Shown here: positions 8,374 through 18,900 of the stretch, piece by piece
Numbering within the stretch: position 1 is the first letter of the stretch
How the letters are laid out: every line of letters begins with the position of its first letter
NCBI RefSeq assembly: GCF_900108345.1
Contig: NZ_FNVV01000014.1
Coordinates: forward strand, 2,093,664 to 2,157,663
Reading direction: 5' to 3'
From: Bacteroides ndongoniae
GTDB taxonomy: Bacteria; Bacteroidota; Bacteroidia; Bacteroidales; Bacteroidaceae
DNA length: 64,000 bases
Notes under the pieces: generated by a model
The model's input: the letters and a program-made list of their open reading frames with translations, nothing else
Told to the model about the DNA's origin: nothing
Databases searched by the model: none
Translations under genes and position numbers: made by a program

Positions 8374-9261
8374 TCAGTCCTCAGTGGTGACCCCTACATA
8401 CTGCTCTACCGCTACTTGCAGGTAGCAGGCGTGCTCCAGAACCGGATAGCGGTCCTTGTACTGCGCGGTACGGTCGAAGACGAAGCAACGGAAATAGGGT
8501 GTCTGGTCGAGGTCACGGGTAGCGGGCGCAACTCCGGCATTGCGTTCGCTCAGAAACAGTTCGTCGGAGACACTGCCGTTTTCCGACGAGAAACGTACGG
8601 GCGTAAAACTTTCGAAGAAGAAGCTGCGGGCAAAACCGTCGTCGGTACGTACATCGACCTGCAACGGCTCTTCGGGTACAACGACCTGTGCCGAAGCATC
8701 GAAGCTGTAATGTGAAGAACCGAGCACCAGCGTACCTTCGCTTTTGGCTTCATTCTTATAGACAAAGGCGTAACTTTCCAAAACGGCAGGTCCGGTCTGT
8801 GCCTCCAGCATTTCCTTTTCCAACGCCTTTTTTTCGTCATCGGTCAGGCCTTCGCCCTGCAACGACACGCGGTTGTCTATCACGGCATACTTATAGAACG
8901 GATAGCCTACCGACACAGACAAACAATAGTCACAGCCGCTTTCGTCGCGGATGATGACGTTCGTCTTCCCTGCTCCTATGGGACGGACCAACAGCCGATT
9001 GCCCTCGCAACGAGCCTCTGCTACTGCATTATTGGAACTCTCCACACGGTATTCGCCTTGCCCGCCACGAATAAGCAGCACGCGTTCGGACGTTTCGTAG
9101 CCCATCATCGTCATACGGGGGTTCTCATTGTCGAACACGACGTCCGGGCTTTCATAAGTCAGTTCGATAGGCAGAACGCTGTCTTCGCTTTCGGAGCACG
9201 ACGACAAACTGACGCTGAGCAGCGACAGAGAAAATAGGAGAATTTTAGCGAGATTTTTCAT
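8374..9261 (-). CDS. Hypothetical lipoprotein
   Basis: Start is placed at the ATG at 9261 (a second ATG lies at 9270). This gives a 295-residue protein with a lipobox LSSC and lipidated Cys22, followed by SESED. The acidic residues after Cys suggest surface export in Bacteroidetes, but this is inference. The mature part is predicted mostly beta (Ig-like, with a VRPIGAGKTNVIIRD stretch resembling bacterial Ig repeats at about residues 90-110). No catalytic motif was recognised. It has its own promoter and a leader of about 90 bp. Confidence 0.75.
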   Translation of the reverse strand: MKNLAKILLFSLSLLSVSLSSCSESEDSVLPIELTYESPDVVFDNENPRMTMMGYETSERVLLIRGGQGEYRVESSNNAVAEARCEGNRLLVRPIGAGKTNVIIRDESGCDYCLSVSVGYPFYKYAVIDNRVSLQGEGLTDDEKKALEKEMLEAQTGPAVLESYAFVYKNEAKSEGTLVLGSSHYSFDASAQVVVPEEPLQVDVRTDDGFARSFFFESFTPVRFSSENGSVSDELFLSERNAGVAPATRDLDQTPYFRCFVFDRTAQYKDRYPVLEHACYLQVAVEQYVGVTTED

Positions 9262-9360
9262 GCTGAACATTTTTTACACACCTAATACAGTTTCTATCTT
9301 CGTTATTACAGTTACAGTTCTATAGCTCTTCAATTCGAGTCATTCTACTGTACGATAAGA

Positions 9361-9390
9361 CAAAGGTAACAAACTGATTTCATTTTCAAA
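9361..9390 (-). promoter_or_regulatory. Promoter of the hypothetical lipoprotein
   Basis: TACCTTTG on the minus strand (plus 9361-9368) and TTTG (plus 9387-9390) are separated by 18 bp. The ATG at 9261 is about 100 bp downstream, a long 5' leader. Confidence 0.55.
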
Positions 9391-9417
9391 AGAACGCGGA
9401 TGCCAGTTTTGCAAGTT

Positions 9418-9486
9418 TTTTTTCCCAGTTAGGAAAAAATTATTTCCCAGTTAGAAAAAAAATTTTTCCTAACTAGGGAAAAAACA
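9418..9486. repeat. CCAGTTAG mini-array, 22 bp period
   Basis: CCCAGTTAG begins at 9424 and again at 9446. The related inverted form CCTAACTAG begins at 9468. The period is exactly 22 bp, and each core is flanked by T and A runs, so each unit is itself quasi-palindromic. The same family occurs inside copA at 29492-29531. Confidence 0.75.
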
Positions 9487-9564
9487 GGCCGTTTCTACAG
9501 CCGTGATGAGCGCAAGAGCCTATCGGGTGAAGTTTCACCGCAAGCAACTGAATATAAATGAATT

Positions 9565-9706
9565 GGTGAAGGATGGATACGCGGACTACACAGACGAGGC
9601 GGATGAACGCGGATTTAATTATTAATTTTTCATTTTCTCCTTTTTATCCGTGCTTATCCGTGTTCGTCCGTCCCTCTCCGCATCGTCCGCGTATCCATCC
9701 TTCACC
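9565..9706. repeat. 142 bp hairpin with perfect 22 bp terminal inverted repeats
   Basis: Bases 9565-9586 are the exact reverse complement of 9685-9706 (arm begins GGTGAAGGATGGATACGC). The interior is also partly complementary (GCGGATGAACGCGGAT against ATCCGTG and CGTCCG). It looks like a small non-autonomous element; related ACGGAT/ATCCGT hairpins occur at 49016-49091 and 54513-54567. The 9271-9875 gap holds no gene that I recognise. Confidence 0.7.
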
Positions 9707-9805
9707 CGTTTTTCATTTTTCATTATTCACTTTTCATTCGTAACTACCTACTTTAGCAGTGTAACATCAATAGTAATTCAACGTAACAAGCAATGTTCAC
9801 GAATA

Positions 9806-9866
9806 ATACAAGTACGGCTCGCGAGCCGTGCAAGTGTTGCTCGCGAGCCATGCAAGTGTTGTTCGC
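9806..9866. repeat. CTCGCGAG mini-array, copy 1, 22 bp period
   Basis: CTCGCGAG occurs at 9818 and 9840, and a degenerate TTCGCAGT at 9862, each 22 bp apart, with CAAGTGT between them. The array ends 10 bp past the GH2 stop codon. Same family at 27712-27794 and 50433-50515. Confidence 0.8.
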
Positions 9867-9875
9867 AGTCGAAGC

Positions 9876-12293
9876 CTATTCCGCCCGAAGCAGGACTTCG
9901 GCTCCCTGAAGCAAAGGCGAAGTGAAACGGATGCGCACGTCGCCCTTCTGCCCCGTAGTCTGCACGTAAGCCAGCAGACGGCCTTGGAATACGCGGCGAT
10001 GGCGGGCGGTGTAGTCGCTCATGTCGCTGTTGTTCGAGTTTTCAAGTCCCAGGAGACGTGCCGGACCCTCGATGGTGTAACGAATATCGTTGTCGGCCAG
10101 CTTCACCACGATGCCTTGTTCGTCGACCACTTCTACCGTCAGATGGGCCGTAGCACGGTCGGCCGACAGCGACGTGCGGTCGGCACTGACACGGATGGCA
10201 TACGGACGGCCCGACGAACGGATGCTATAGGACGACAGCACCTGGCCCGCCTCGTCGCAGCCTTCGGCACGCAGTTCGCCTGCCTGATAGGGAATGTCCC
10301 AATGGATGATGCCGCTTTGCGGGTCGTAAGGTTTCAGCACCCCCACTTCCTTGCCGTCGAGCAACAGGCGTGCCTGCGGAGCATTGGTATAACACACCAC
10401 GCGCACCATCTGCCCCGGTTCGTAGTTCCAGATGTCCCAAGCATCGGGCGACAGATAGTCGGCCTTGGGATAGGTGCCGATGTAGGTCACCGGATGTTCG
10501 CACCACAGCGAAGCACGATGATGTCCGCGAGGCTTCGGAAGACTGGAAAAATCAAGCAATCCGGTTCCCAATCCACGGGAAGGCCATGCACCGGCCTCAC
10601 CCAGATAGTCGGTACCGGTCCAGATGAACTGACCGAATATGAAGTCTTTATTCTTCACAGCATACCAAGCATCAATGCCCGAACCCGTCTCGCTGCCGTA
10701 GATGACACGGTCGGGGTATGTGGCGTGGTCTTCATCATAACGGTTTTCGGTGTAGTTGTAGCCCACCACGTCGACAGCTTCGGGATAAGCCGTCTGGTTG
10801 GACATCACCACACCAGCCAAAGCACCTGTCACCGGACGGCTTGTGTCCACCGCCCTCACACAAGCAGCCAGCCGCTGCGCAATGACGCCGATACGCATGG
10901 CATCGGGGGCATCCGGCTTGTAACCACCAAACATGGGCTGATTAATGGTACTTCCATCCAATATCGGATGTGAATAAGGATCGTTCGGATAGTCCACCTC
11001 ATTACCTATGCTCCACAGGAAAACGGAAGGATGATTGCGGTCACGCCGTACCATGTCCGTCACATCGCGCTCAATCCATTCTTCGAAGAAGTCGAACGAA
11101 CCTTGGAAAACCGGTTCTCCCTTATTCCAACCTTTTACCCATTTCCGCTTGGGAAACTCCCACTCGTCCGAAGCCTCATCCATTACAAGCAGGCCAAGAC
11201 GGTCGCACAAATCGTACACAACAGGAGCCTGCGGGTTATGGCTCAGGCGGATAGCATTAGCACCTAAATATTGCTTAATATTGAGCAGACGACGTTCCCA
11301 CACTTCGGGCGGTACTACGGCACCCAGCACACCGGCATCGTGGTGCAGGCAGACGCCTTTCACCTTCATCCAGCGGCCATTCAGCGCAAATCCTTTGTCA
11401 GGGTCGAACTCCAGCGTACGCAGTCCGACTTTCGTTTCGCTGCCGTCCAGACGTTTGCCGTCAGACAGCAATTCCGTTTTCAACGTATATAAATAAGGTG
11501 TATCAAGGTTCCACCGATTAGGACGGTTCACCCGTAAGGTTAACGTCTGTTTGGAAAGCCCAATCTTACCGTCAGTTACACGTCCGGAAGTCTGAGCCAC
11601 ACAACGGCCTTCGGCATCAAACAAAGCCGTCCGCACTTCCATCCGTCCTGTGGCCTCCACATGCTTTTCCACCTCCACGTCAACGGCAATCACCGCCCTG
11701 CGATCGGTCAGCGAAACGGCATGCCAGCCAATGCCCCATTGTGCAAAATGAACCTCTGGAGCCGACACCATCCACACGTCGCGATAGATGCCCGAACCCG
11801 TGTACCAGCGCGAATCGGCCGACCGGCTGTGGTCCACGCGTACCGCCAGCACGTTGTCGCCTTCCTTCAGATAAGGAGTCAGGTCGTACATGAAGGAAAT
11901 GTAACCGTTCGGACGCTTGCCCAGCAGATGCCCGTTCAGATAGACTTCGCTGCGGTTGTATACACCCTCGAAGTAGATGTAATGACGTGCCGCATCGTCG
12001 TCGATACGGAAATGCTTGCGATACCAGCCCACGCCGCCGGGCAGATAGCCGGTACAGCTGGCCAGCGAAGGTGACAAATGATGTTCAACCGACCAGTCGT
12101 GAGGCAAATCGAGCCTGCGCCAGCGGGCGTCATCGTAGTCGGTAGAGGACATCAACGAATCGTCGGAGAGCGTGAACAGCCATCCGTCGTTAAACTTACC
12201 GGCTTTGCCAAAGGATACCTGGGCAGCGGCCGGAATCACTGGAGCCCAAACAAAGAACAGCCCCAGCAGCAAAGTAATCAGCCTGTTTTTCAT
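9876..12293 (-). CDS. Glycoside hydrolase family 2, beta-galactosidase-like
   Basis: This 805-residue secreted enzyme begins with a signal peptide ending near AAAQ (residue 25). The order is a sugar-binding jelly roll (DLPHDWSVEHHL), an Ig-like domain, a TIM barrel, and beta-sandwich domains including a DUF4982-like region. The acid/base is Glu432 in SIGNEVD and the nucleophile Glu535 in YGSETGS, so this is a retaining exo-beta-glycosidase. KGVCLHHDAG and RLSHNPQ are further GH2 marks. Beta-galactosidase is the likeliest activity, but family 2 also contains glucuronidases and mannosidases. It is the last gene of PUL 1, separated from the lipoprotein gene by a long hairpin, and has its own -7 box. 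Confidence 0.92.
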   Translation of the reverse strand: MKNRLITLLLGLFFVWAPVIPAAAQVSFGKAGKFNDGWLFTLSDDSLMSSTDYDDARWRRLDLPHDWSVEHHLSPSLASCTGYLPGGVGWYRKHFRIDDDAARHYIYFEGVYNRSEVYLNGHLLGKRPNGYISFMYDLTPYLKEGDNVLAVRVDHSRSADSRWYTGSGIYRDVWMVSAPEVHFAQWGIGWHAVSLTDRRAVIAVDVEVEKHVEATGRMEVRTALFDAEGRCVAQTSGRVTDGKIGLSKQTLTLRVNRPNRWNLDTPYLYTLKTELLSDGKRLDGSETKVGLRTLEFDPDKGFALNGRWMKVKGVCLHHDAGVLGAVVPPEVWERRLLNIKQYLGANAIRLSHNPQAPVVYDLCDRLGLLVMDEASDEWEFPKRKWVKGWNKGEPVFQGSFDFFEEWIERDVTDMVRRDRNHPSVFLWSIGNEVDYPNDPYSHPILDGSTINQPMFGGYKPDAPDAMRIGVIAQRLAACVRAVDTSRPVTGALAGVVMSNQTAYPEAVDVVGYNYTENRYDEDHATYPDRVIYGSETGSGIDAWYAVKNKDFIFGQFIWTGTDYLGEAGAWPSRGLGTGLLDFSSLPKPRGHHRASLWCEHPVTYIGTYPKADYLSPDAWDIWNYEPGQMVRVVCYTNAPQARLLLDGKEVGVLKPYDPQSGIIHWDIPYQAGELRAEGCDEAGQVLSSYSIRSSGRPYAIRVSADRTSLSADRATAHLTVEVVDEQGIVVKLADNDIRYTIEGPARLLGLENSNNSDMSDYTARHRRVFQGRLLAYVQTTGQKGDVRIRFTSPLLQGAEVLLRAE

Positions 12294-12328
12294 GATAAAG
12301 AAAAATCGTTTAATCGTATTCTATAATG

Positions 12329-12356
12329 CAAAGATATAAAAACTTCCATCGGCAAA
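12329..12356 (-). promoter_or_regulatory. Possible GH2 promoter
   Basis: TATCTTTG on the minus strand (plus 12329-12336) with TTTG at plus 12353-12356. Spacing is 16 bp, shorter than usual. It sits between the long hairpin and the GH2 start, so GH2 may be expressed separately from the rest of PUL 1. The motif shared by the susC and GH97 promoters is absent here. Confidence 0.4.
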
Positions 12357-12361
12357 ATAAA

Positions 12362-12453
12362 AGAGGGTGAGTCAAAACAAAAGTATCTGAAACTCTCCTC
12401 CTTCCAGAAGGAGGGGAGTTTAAATAATACTTCTTAATTTTGACTCGCCCTCT
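12362..12453. repeat. 92 bp near-perfect hairpin between GH2 and the PUL 1 lipoprotein
   Basis: AGAGGGTGAGTCAAAA (12362-12377) pairs with TTTTGACTCGCCCTCT (12438-12453). AAGTAT pairs with ATACTT, and the tip is a CTCCTTC/GAAGGAG stem. It is larger than a normal terminator and looks like a mobile palindromic element or a strong attenuator between the two PUL genes. A separate GGCAGA/TCTGCC hairpin lies at 12475-12489, just past the lipoprotein stop. Confidence 0.7.
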
Positions 12454-12490
12454 GCTGTATACTCAGAGCCTTCCGGCAGAACGTCTGCCT

Positions 12491-13831
12491 TTAGAATCCG
12501 TAAGCGTAGATTTCGCTGAGCGAAGCATTGTTGCCACGGTAGCTGGCTTCGATTACGACCTTAAAGTAGCGTCCTTCGGTCGGAATCACACCAAACGTCT
12601 GGGCAGTCATTACCTGCTGCATGGAGAAGCTGCCTACTTCGGTCCACTCTTCCTTATCGGAGCTGACGTAGAACTTACCGTAAGCGGTATCCATATAGCT
12701 GTCGTGCTGGCGCTGAACCAAAGCAAACTGCGAGAAAGTATGCTCGGACTTCGTGTCAACAATGATTTCGTAAGGCATACCCGGATTGACTCCACTATTC
12801 CACATAGAATGCCAGTAAGTGCCTAAATCACCATCGAGAGCACAATCAGCTTTACCGCTTGGAAGCTCACCTACAAGCTCTTCCGTATTGGCTTCGGCAG
12901 TCCAGCCGGTACGATCCAGTTCGGGAGCCATGATGCGGATAGCCAGCGGATAAACGGCATTGCTAGACGAAATAGAGAACTGCGAAACGCTTTCGATGCG
13001 GATAGGCAACATGTAGTCGCCCGGTTCCAATGCACTGGCGCTCACGGCAACCGAGATGCTCGAATTGGTGATACCTGCAGCCAGCGTTACCGACTCGGGA
13101 ACGGTATAGGTTCCTTCGGGCAGCATCTGATAAACGGTACCGTTTTCTTCGTTGTACTCAGCTATGTAGGCTTCGTCTACCACCAACTGGCCTGTAATGT
13201 CCCACTTGTTGTCGGTATCGAGTCCGATACCAATGTTCTTGTTAAGATCCGGTGCCGAACCGTAATTGTATTGGTCGACAGTTACTGATGTACTGGTAAA
13301 GCCCAGTGCCGGCATAATAACATCCATAATCTGCAAGAACAGTTCATCCTTATTGGCATTGATAGAGTCGCTCTCGCTGGTCACATGCAGAGGCAACACC
13401 CATACCGACTCGGGATCGGTCGCCATCAACGCTTTCACCTGTTGTGGCTTCAGCGCGATGTCTACCAGTTTGTAACGGTCGTCAACCGAGAAATCCAGAT
13501 GAGTAGTACCAAGCGAGTAGCAGTCGGTACTCAGCACTTTGTAGCTGACACCTTCCAACTGACTGTATTCGTTGTCCACTTCTTCCTGCGACAGGACATT
13601 GACATCGACCGAAGCCGTCTGATAAGGGTCACTGCCCGCCTTGAACACCGAGAAGGAGTACGTATTATCTTCCTCCGTATCGAACAGGGTAAGTTCCTGC
13701 TTACCACTGTTGTTCACGTAAAGAATCTTATGATATTCCGCCGGAACCAGATTCTCCAGATCGTATTCCGACTCGTTACAGGCTGCCAACAGAAGCAATC
13801 CGCCTGCCAACCATATATTTTTAATTTTCAT
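12491..13831 (-). CDS. DUF1735/F5-8C surface glycan-binding lipoprotein
   Basis: This 446-residue lipoprotein has lipobox LLAAC with Cys18 followed by NES. It has a DUF1735-like N-terminal region and a second repeat of that type (residues about 30-300; note VLPLHVTSES and MLPIRIESVS at matching places). The C-terminal discoidin (F5/8 type C) domain covers roughly residues 315-446, with DGDLGTYWHSMW and YEIIVD as marks. By its position after SusC/SusD it is the SusE-like surface glycan-binding protein of the PUL; sugar specificity cannot be read. Confidence 0.85.
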   Translation of the reverse strand: MKIKNIWLAGGLLLLAACNESEYDLENLVPAEYHKILYVNNSGKQELTLFDTEEDNTYSFSVFKAGSDPYQTASVDVNVLSQEEVDNEYSQLEGVSYKVLSTDCYSLGTTHLDFSVDDRYKLVDIALKPQQVKALMATDPESVWVLPLHVTSESDSINANKDELFLQIMDVIMPALGFTSTSVTVDQYNYGSAPDLNKNIGIGLDTDNKWDITGQLVVDEAYIAEYNEENGTVYQMLPEGTYTVPESVTLAAGITNSSISVAVSASALEPGDYMLPIRIESVSQFSISSSNAVYPLAIRIMAPELDRTGWTAEANTEELVGELPSGKADCALDGDLGTYWHSMWNSGVNPGMPYEIIVDTKSEHTFSQFALVQRQHDSYMDTAYGKFYVSSDKEEWTEVGSFSMQQVMTAQTFGVIPTEGRYFKVVIEASYRGNNASLSEIYAYGF

Positions 13832-13857
13832 AGAATGTGTTGTTTATAGTAAGACGA

Positions 13858-15882
13858 TTAATATCCCGGAGCCTGTACCATCTGCGGGTTGCTGTAAAGT
13901 TCATCATAATCACTTCTCGACCATACAGGAAGCAGATATTGCTTGGTATCCCATTTGAAAGGCTGGTCAATAAGTATTGGCGTATTAAATTCCTCGAAAG
14001 TCGGATTCAAGGTCAAACCGGTCAGTCCAAAACGTGTTCCGGCTTTCAGCATGTCGGGAGCGATCACCCAACGACGCAGGTCGTAGTAACGGTGTCCTTC
14101 TTCAAACAGTTCCACGAAACGTTCGTTGCGAACCCAGTCCATCAGGCTCATTTCCGACAGATCGGCCGACGTCAGGTCTCTGATACCGGCACGTTTGCGG
14201 ATAATGTTCAGATTGTTCAAAGCCTCACCTTCCTGATTCAGAGCAGCGTAGCATTCGGCCAGGTTCAAGTACAACTCAGCCATACGGATGTACGGACGAC
14301 GGGCAGCAGCATGATTGGTCGAACCGCTCGTTGTGTAGTTGATAGCCGGATCGATGAACTTCTTCGAAAGGTAACCGGTTCCTGAGATATTACGCGAATC
14401 GGAAGCACGCCAACCATTGGTGTTCGTGTTCTTAAAGTTCAACCACAGCGGGTTTCCGTTGTTAATCTTCTTGGCATATTCGCATCCGTCGTAGGCAATC
14501 CAGGCATAGAAACGGGCTTCGCGCTTGGCATTCAACTTGATAATATCGTTCTTGACATCTTCACCATCCAAATCGGTTGTAAGCGACGGGCTGGAAGCTC
14601 CTTCATAGAAACGCGTATACCACTCGCTCTGCGGGAAGAAGTCAGGATCGTCCTCGGGCAATTCACCATTCTCGGTATAGAAATGCTGTACAGTGTACAA
14701 AGTCGGTGCAAATCCAGACCAACCACCGTTCCAGCTTCCGTTACTTTTCTTCACTACACGGTTCGGCAGACGGGCTGTGGTAGCTTCACCACTGTTGGTT
14801 CCGTCAGAGTCGATACGTTGGCCCCAAATCAGTTCCTTGTTATTGTCGCCCTCGGTAGCAGTTACCAGATACTGGAACATACGGACACGCTGTTTGAACA
14901 GGATGTTCTCTTCCGTATCTTCTTCACGTCCCGGAATGAACGGCAAGTCGATGCCGTCACGTTCTGCCTTCTCATTGGCTGTTTCAATATCAAAAAGTTG
15001 GTAACCGGCAGCCTGAGCAGCACTCAAAGCTTCCTGACAGGCAGTCAGCGCACGCGTCCACTTCGTTTCATCATAAGAAGAGCTGACCAGTTCGTAACCG
15101 TAGCCCGGAGTCTCGTAATTGGTATTCTTCCAACTCGGTGTAGGGAATGAACCGTTCCATAACGGAGAAGCTGCATACAACAGTACACGGGCTTTCAGAC
15201 ACTTGGCGATGGTAGAAGTTGCACGTCCCAAGTCAGCCGTTTCGCGAACAGCAGGAAGTACGGCAGCTGCATCGTCCAGCTTCTGAACAATCCAGTTCAC
15301 ACAATAATCGAAGTGAGAACGTCCCGGAATCTCTTCGTTCGTAATGTTCGGATCTACTTTTTCAGGAATAATCGGACACGGACCAAAAGCCTGTAAGACA
15401 CGGAAATGGTAGTAAGCCTCCAGGAAGTAACACTCAGCCTTGTACTGGGCCTTATCCTCCTCGGTCACACCCGTCGGTTGCAGCTCGTCAATCAGACTGA
15501 GGAAATGATGAACATAACCAATCCAGTTGTAGCTGGGAGTCCAAATGTTGAAATCGTCCGAAGTCTGACTGCCGCTCCACACTTTATAATAAGAAGGCGA
15601 TATTGTTCCCCAAGCCATTTGCTGACCGTACATGTCCCAATCCTTCGGGAAGATTACTTCATCGGCCGACAATTCGTAAGCCTTGAAGTCGTAAACCTGA
15701 CAACGGGGTACATAACCGTAACAAGTGTACAGGAAGCTTAAGGTAGCAGCCTCATCTTTCATCGTATCGTCGAAGTCGGCCTGTGCAGGCGGAATGACAT
15801 CCAGATAGTTGCACGAAGTGAGCAGGCAGCACGGTATCAGTAAAGCCTGCGTTATATGGGTTATTTTCTTTAGAAGTTTCAT
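13858..15882 (-). CDS. SusD-like outer-membrane lipoprotein (RagB/SusD), PUL 1
   Basis: Start is set at the ATG at 15882 rather than 15936, because the longer form would overlap the susC stop and hide the signal peptide. The 674-residue product has lipobox LLTSC (Cys24), then NYLDV. SusD marks are the TPR-like helical core, EAYYHFRVLQAFGP, LYLNLAECYAALN and the ending NERFVELFEEGHRYYDLRRW. It is large for the family; the extra length is in loops. SusD caps the SusC transporter and captures glycan at the cell surface. The gene follows susC after 34 bp. Confidence 0.95.
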   Translation of the reverse strand: MKLLKKITHITQALLIPCCLLTSCNYLDVIPPAQADFDDTMKDEAATLSFLYTCYGYVPRCQVYDFKAYELSADEVIFPKDWDMYGQQMAWGTISPSYYKVWSGSQTSDDFNIWTPSYNWIGYVHHFLSLIDELQPTGVTEEDKAQYKAECYFLEAYYHFRVLQAFGPCPIIPEKVDPNITNEEIPGRSHFDYCVNWIVQKLDDAAAVLPAVRETADLGRATSTIAKCLKARVLLYAASPLWNGSFPTPSWKNTNYETPGYGYELVSSSYDETKWTRALTACQEALSAAQAAGYQLFDIETANEKAERDGIDLPFIPGREEDTEENILFKQRVRMFQYLVTATEGDNNKELIWGQRIDSDGTNSGEATTARLPNRVVKKSNGSWNGGWSGFAPTLYTVQHFYTENGELPEDDPDFFPQSEWYTRFYEGASSPSLTTDLDGEDVKNDIIKLNAKREARFYAWIAYDGCEYAKKINNGNPLWLNFKNTNTNGWRASDSRNISGTGYLSKKFIDPAINYTTSGSTNHAAARRPYIRMAELYLNLAECYAALNQEGEALNNLNIIRKRAGIRDLTSADLSEMSLMDWVRNERFVELFEEGHRYYDLRRWVIAPDMLKAGTRFGLTGLTLNPTFEEFNTPILIDQPFKWDTKQYLLPVWSRSDYDELYSNPQMVQAPGY

Positions 15883-15916
15883 ATCTTTATATACAATGTA
15901 AGTTAAACCAACTTTT

Positions 15917-18900
15917 TTAGAATGTAAACTGAACACCTAAGTTAAATGTACGTTGCAACGGATAGGAGTTCCAGTCAAGTTCAGGATCCCACAACTTAAA
16001 GGGACTGAATACAGCCAGATTATCACCGCTGAAGTAAACACGACACATCGGGAACCGGTAACCGATTTCGAGTGTCTTAAAGCGCAGGAAGTTACCATTG
16101 CGCAACCAGTAAGAGCTAGGCTGAATGTTGTTGTTGATGTCGGCACTTGTGATACCCAGACGCGGATAAGCGGCATTCGGGTTGGGGTTGTCTACCGACC
16201 AATGATCATCAGCAATCCACTGCATCAGGTTTCGTTCCAGACTTTCTACGTTCGATCCGTCACCACCACCCGACAAGAAGGGAGCATAACCACTGTTGAT
16301 CATAATCTTACGTTTAGCCGATCCGTTAAAGAATACGCCGAAATCGAACTTCTTATACGAAACGTTCAATCCGAAACCGTACTGTATGCGGGGGATTTCA
16401 TCGTAAGGCGACAACATAACCTGGTCTTCGGTCGTAATCTGTCCGTCGCCGTTCACGTCACGATACTTGATATCACCCGGCATGATGTTGGCACCCAGCT
16501 GTGACTGGTCGGCCCAGTTGTCTATTTCCTCCTGACTTGAGAACAAGCCTTCGGCAATGTAACCTGTCTGTACGTTCAGCGGTTTCCCAGTCTTAGTCTG
16601 CCATACATACGGATATTCAGGTTCGTCTACATACTTATATTCGTTCTGGTTATAAGTGAAGTTTCCACGGAAATCTACCGTCCAGTCTTTACCGAACTGT
16701 TTGGTCCAGTTGACGCTTAATTCCACACCTTGATTCACTACTTCACCAATATTACTCCAAGGTACCGAACCCCAATATCCCAACAGATTAGGCCATGAAG
16801 AACGAGCCATCAGAATACGGTCACGAAGGTCGTGGAAATAATCAAATGTGATGTTCACCTGATTCAGAATTGACATATCCACACCGATATCAAACTTCTT
16901 TACGTGTTCCCAACCGGCATTTTCAACAGCCAATACATAGAAGGCAGGACCGCTACGGAAAGTTTCGTTGGTAGGCAGACCCGTCCAGAAATTATGTCCG
17001 GCACCGATGCTGATGTTATTTTGGTACAAGAAGTGAGGAGCACTTCCGTTAAACTGGTCACTACCTACCAGACCGTAAGATGCTCTGATCTTGAAGTGAT
17101 TGATATACTGAGAAATCGGTTCCCAGAATTTTTCTGCACTTGCCACCCAACCGATAGAAGCTGCAGGGAAGAACTCGAAACGCTCGCCGGCGGCCAGACG
17201 TTCGGAACCGTTGTAACCAAAGTTGAACTCAAACAGATACTTGTTGGCATAGTCGTAAGTCAGACGGCCGGAATAACCCTGATTACGGTTAGGCAATACA
17301 TCACTACGATATTCACGCATCATGTACATCAACATCGCCGACAGGTTATGTTCACCGAAGCTGCGCTTCCAGTCGGCACGAACATCAAAGTAAAATGTCT
17401 GATCGGCCGATTTGGTGACTCCGGACTGGCTAACATAGTCAGTACCTGTTTGCAGCAGTTCCAGGTCATAAGTATCTGTAGCCGGATCATAAGAACCATC
17501 TTTTACTCTATAATAATAAGGTGTCAGTGAACGGGAATAATAAGACTGAGACCAGTTCTTAAAATTCACCAATGCCTTCACACTCAAACCTTCTGTAATA
17601 AAACTCAAATCTTGAGTCAAATTCAGCGAAGTGTTCAATGTGTTATAGTTGGTTTCCTTGAATGAACTCATCATATAAGCATAAGGGTTCGTACCATACA
17701 CACCCGATTTTACTTCTGCATTACCAAAATAGATGTGCTCATCATCACCGGGGAAATAAGCAGGGAATGAAACGGGATTGGCAGACATAACAGCCTTATA
17801 CAAATCGGAAGTTGAATAGTTAGGACCTTTTTGGTTACCGATCTGAGCCATCATGCGCAAGTCGACCGTCGTGGTATTGGTCAGCTTATACGAAATATTA
17901 TTCTGGAAGTTATATTCCCAGTTATTAATGTTCGGATTGTAGTAATAATCAGTCGGAGCATCCAGCAAACCGGTATCGTGATTGGCCTGTAAACTTAAAT
18001 AATAAGATACACGCGATCCACCACCTTGAACATTGATATTGGCACGCTGGTTATAGTTACCTTCCCTGAACAGCAGGTCGTACCAGTCCACATCGGGATA
18101 GACATACGGATTCGTGCCGTTGGCCGTATTCTGTATCTGCTCTTCCGTATAACGGGGAGAAGTAATGGTTGTAGCACTTCTTGCCTGTGCAGCTTCGTTA
18201 TAAGTACGCATATAAGTAGCACCGTCAGCAAATTCTACAACATTCATCGGCTTGAAATAAGAAGCTTCCAAAGATACGTTTACCGTAGCTTTCGTATTCT
18301 CGGCACCCTTCTTGGTGGTAACCAACATGACACCGTTAGCACCACGGTTACCATAAACAGCTGTAGCCGAAGCATCCTTCAACAAGGAGAAACTCTCGAT
18401 AGACTCCGCCGGAATACGGTTCAGGTCAGTTGATGAGATTTCCACACCGTCCAACAGTATCAGCGGAGTAGCTACACCACCAAAGGTATTGATACCACGA
18501 ATATAGAATTCAGAAGCAGATCCCGGCTCACCGCTATTGGTCATCGAAATGATACCCGACAACTTACCGGCCAAAGCATTGGTCAGTGAAGATGACGGAG
18601 CCTTCAGAGTAGCACCCTTAACGGTAGTAATAGAACCTGTAACTGATACTTTCTTCTGAGTACCTTGTCCTACAACAACAACTTCGTCCAGCACTTCGTT
18701 GTCCGACTCCATTTTAATGGTCATGACACCCAGATCGCCAACAACCAGTTCTTGCGATTTATAACCGATATAAGAAACCAAAAGTTCCGATTTGCTGGTA
18801 ACTTCGATAGAGAACTTACCATCTATATCGGTAATGGTTCCCGTATCCGTTCCTTTCAACCGGATGTTTACACCAATCAACGCTTCACCGGTCGAAGCGT

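Noticed and set aside
9828..10973. 381-codon plus-strand frame starting in the CTCGCGAG array
   Set aside because: Antisense to GH2, which has complete catalytic motifs.
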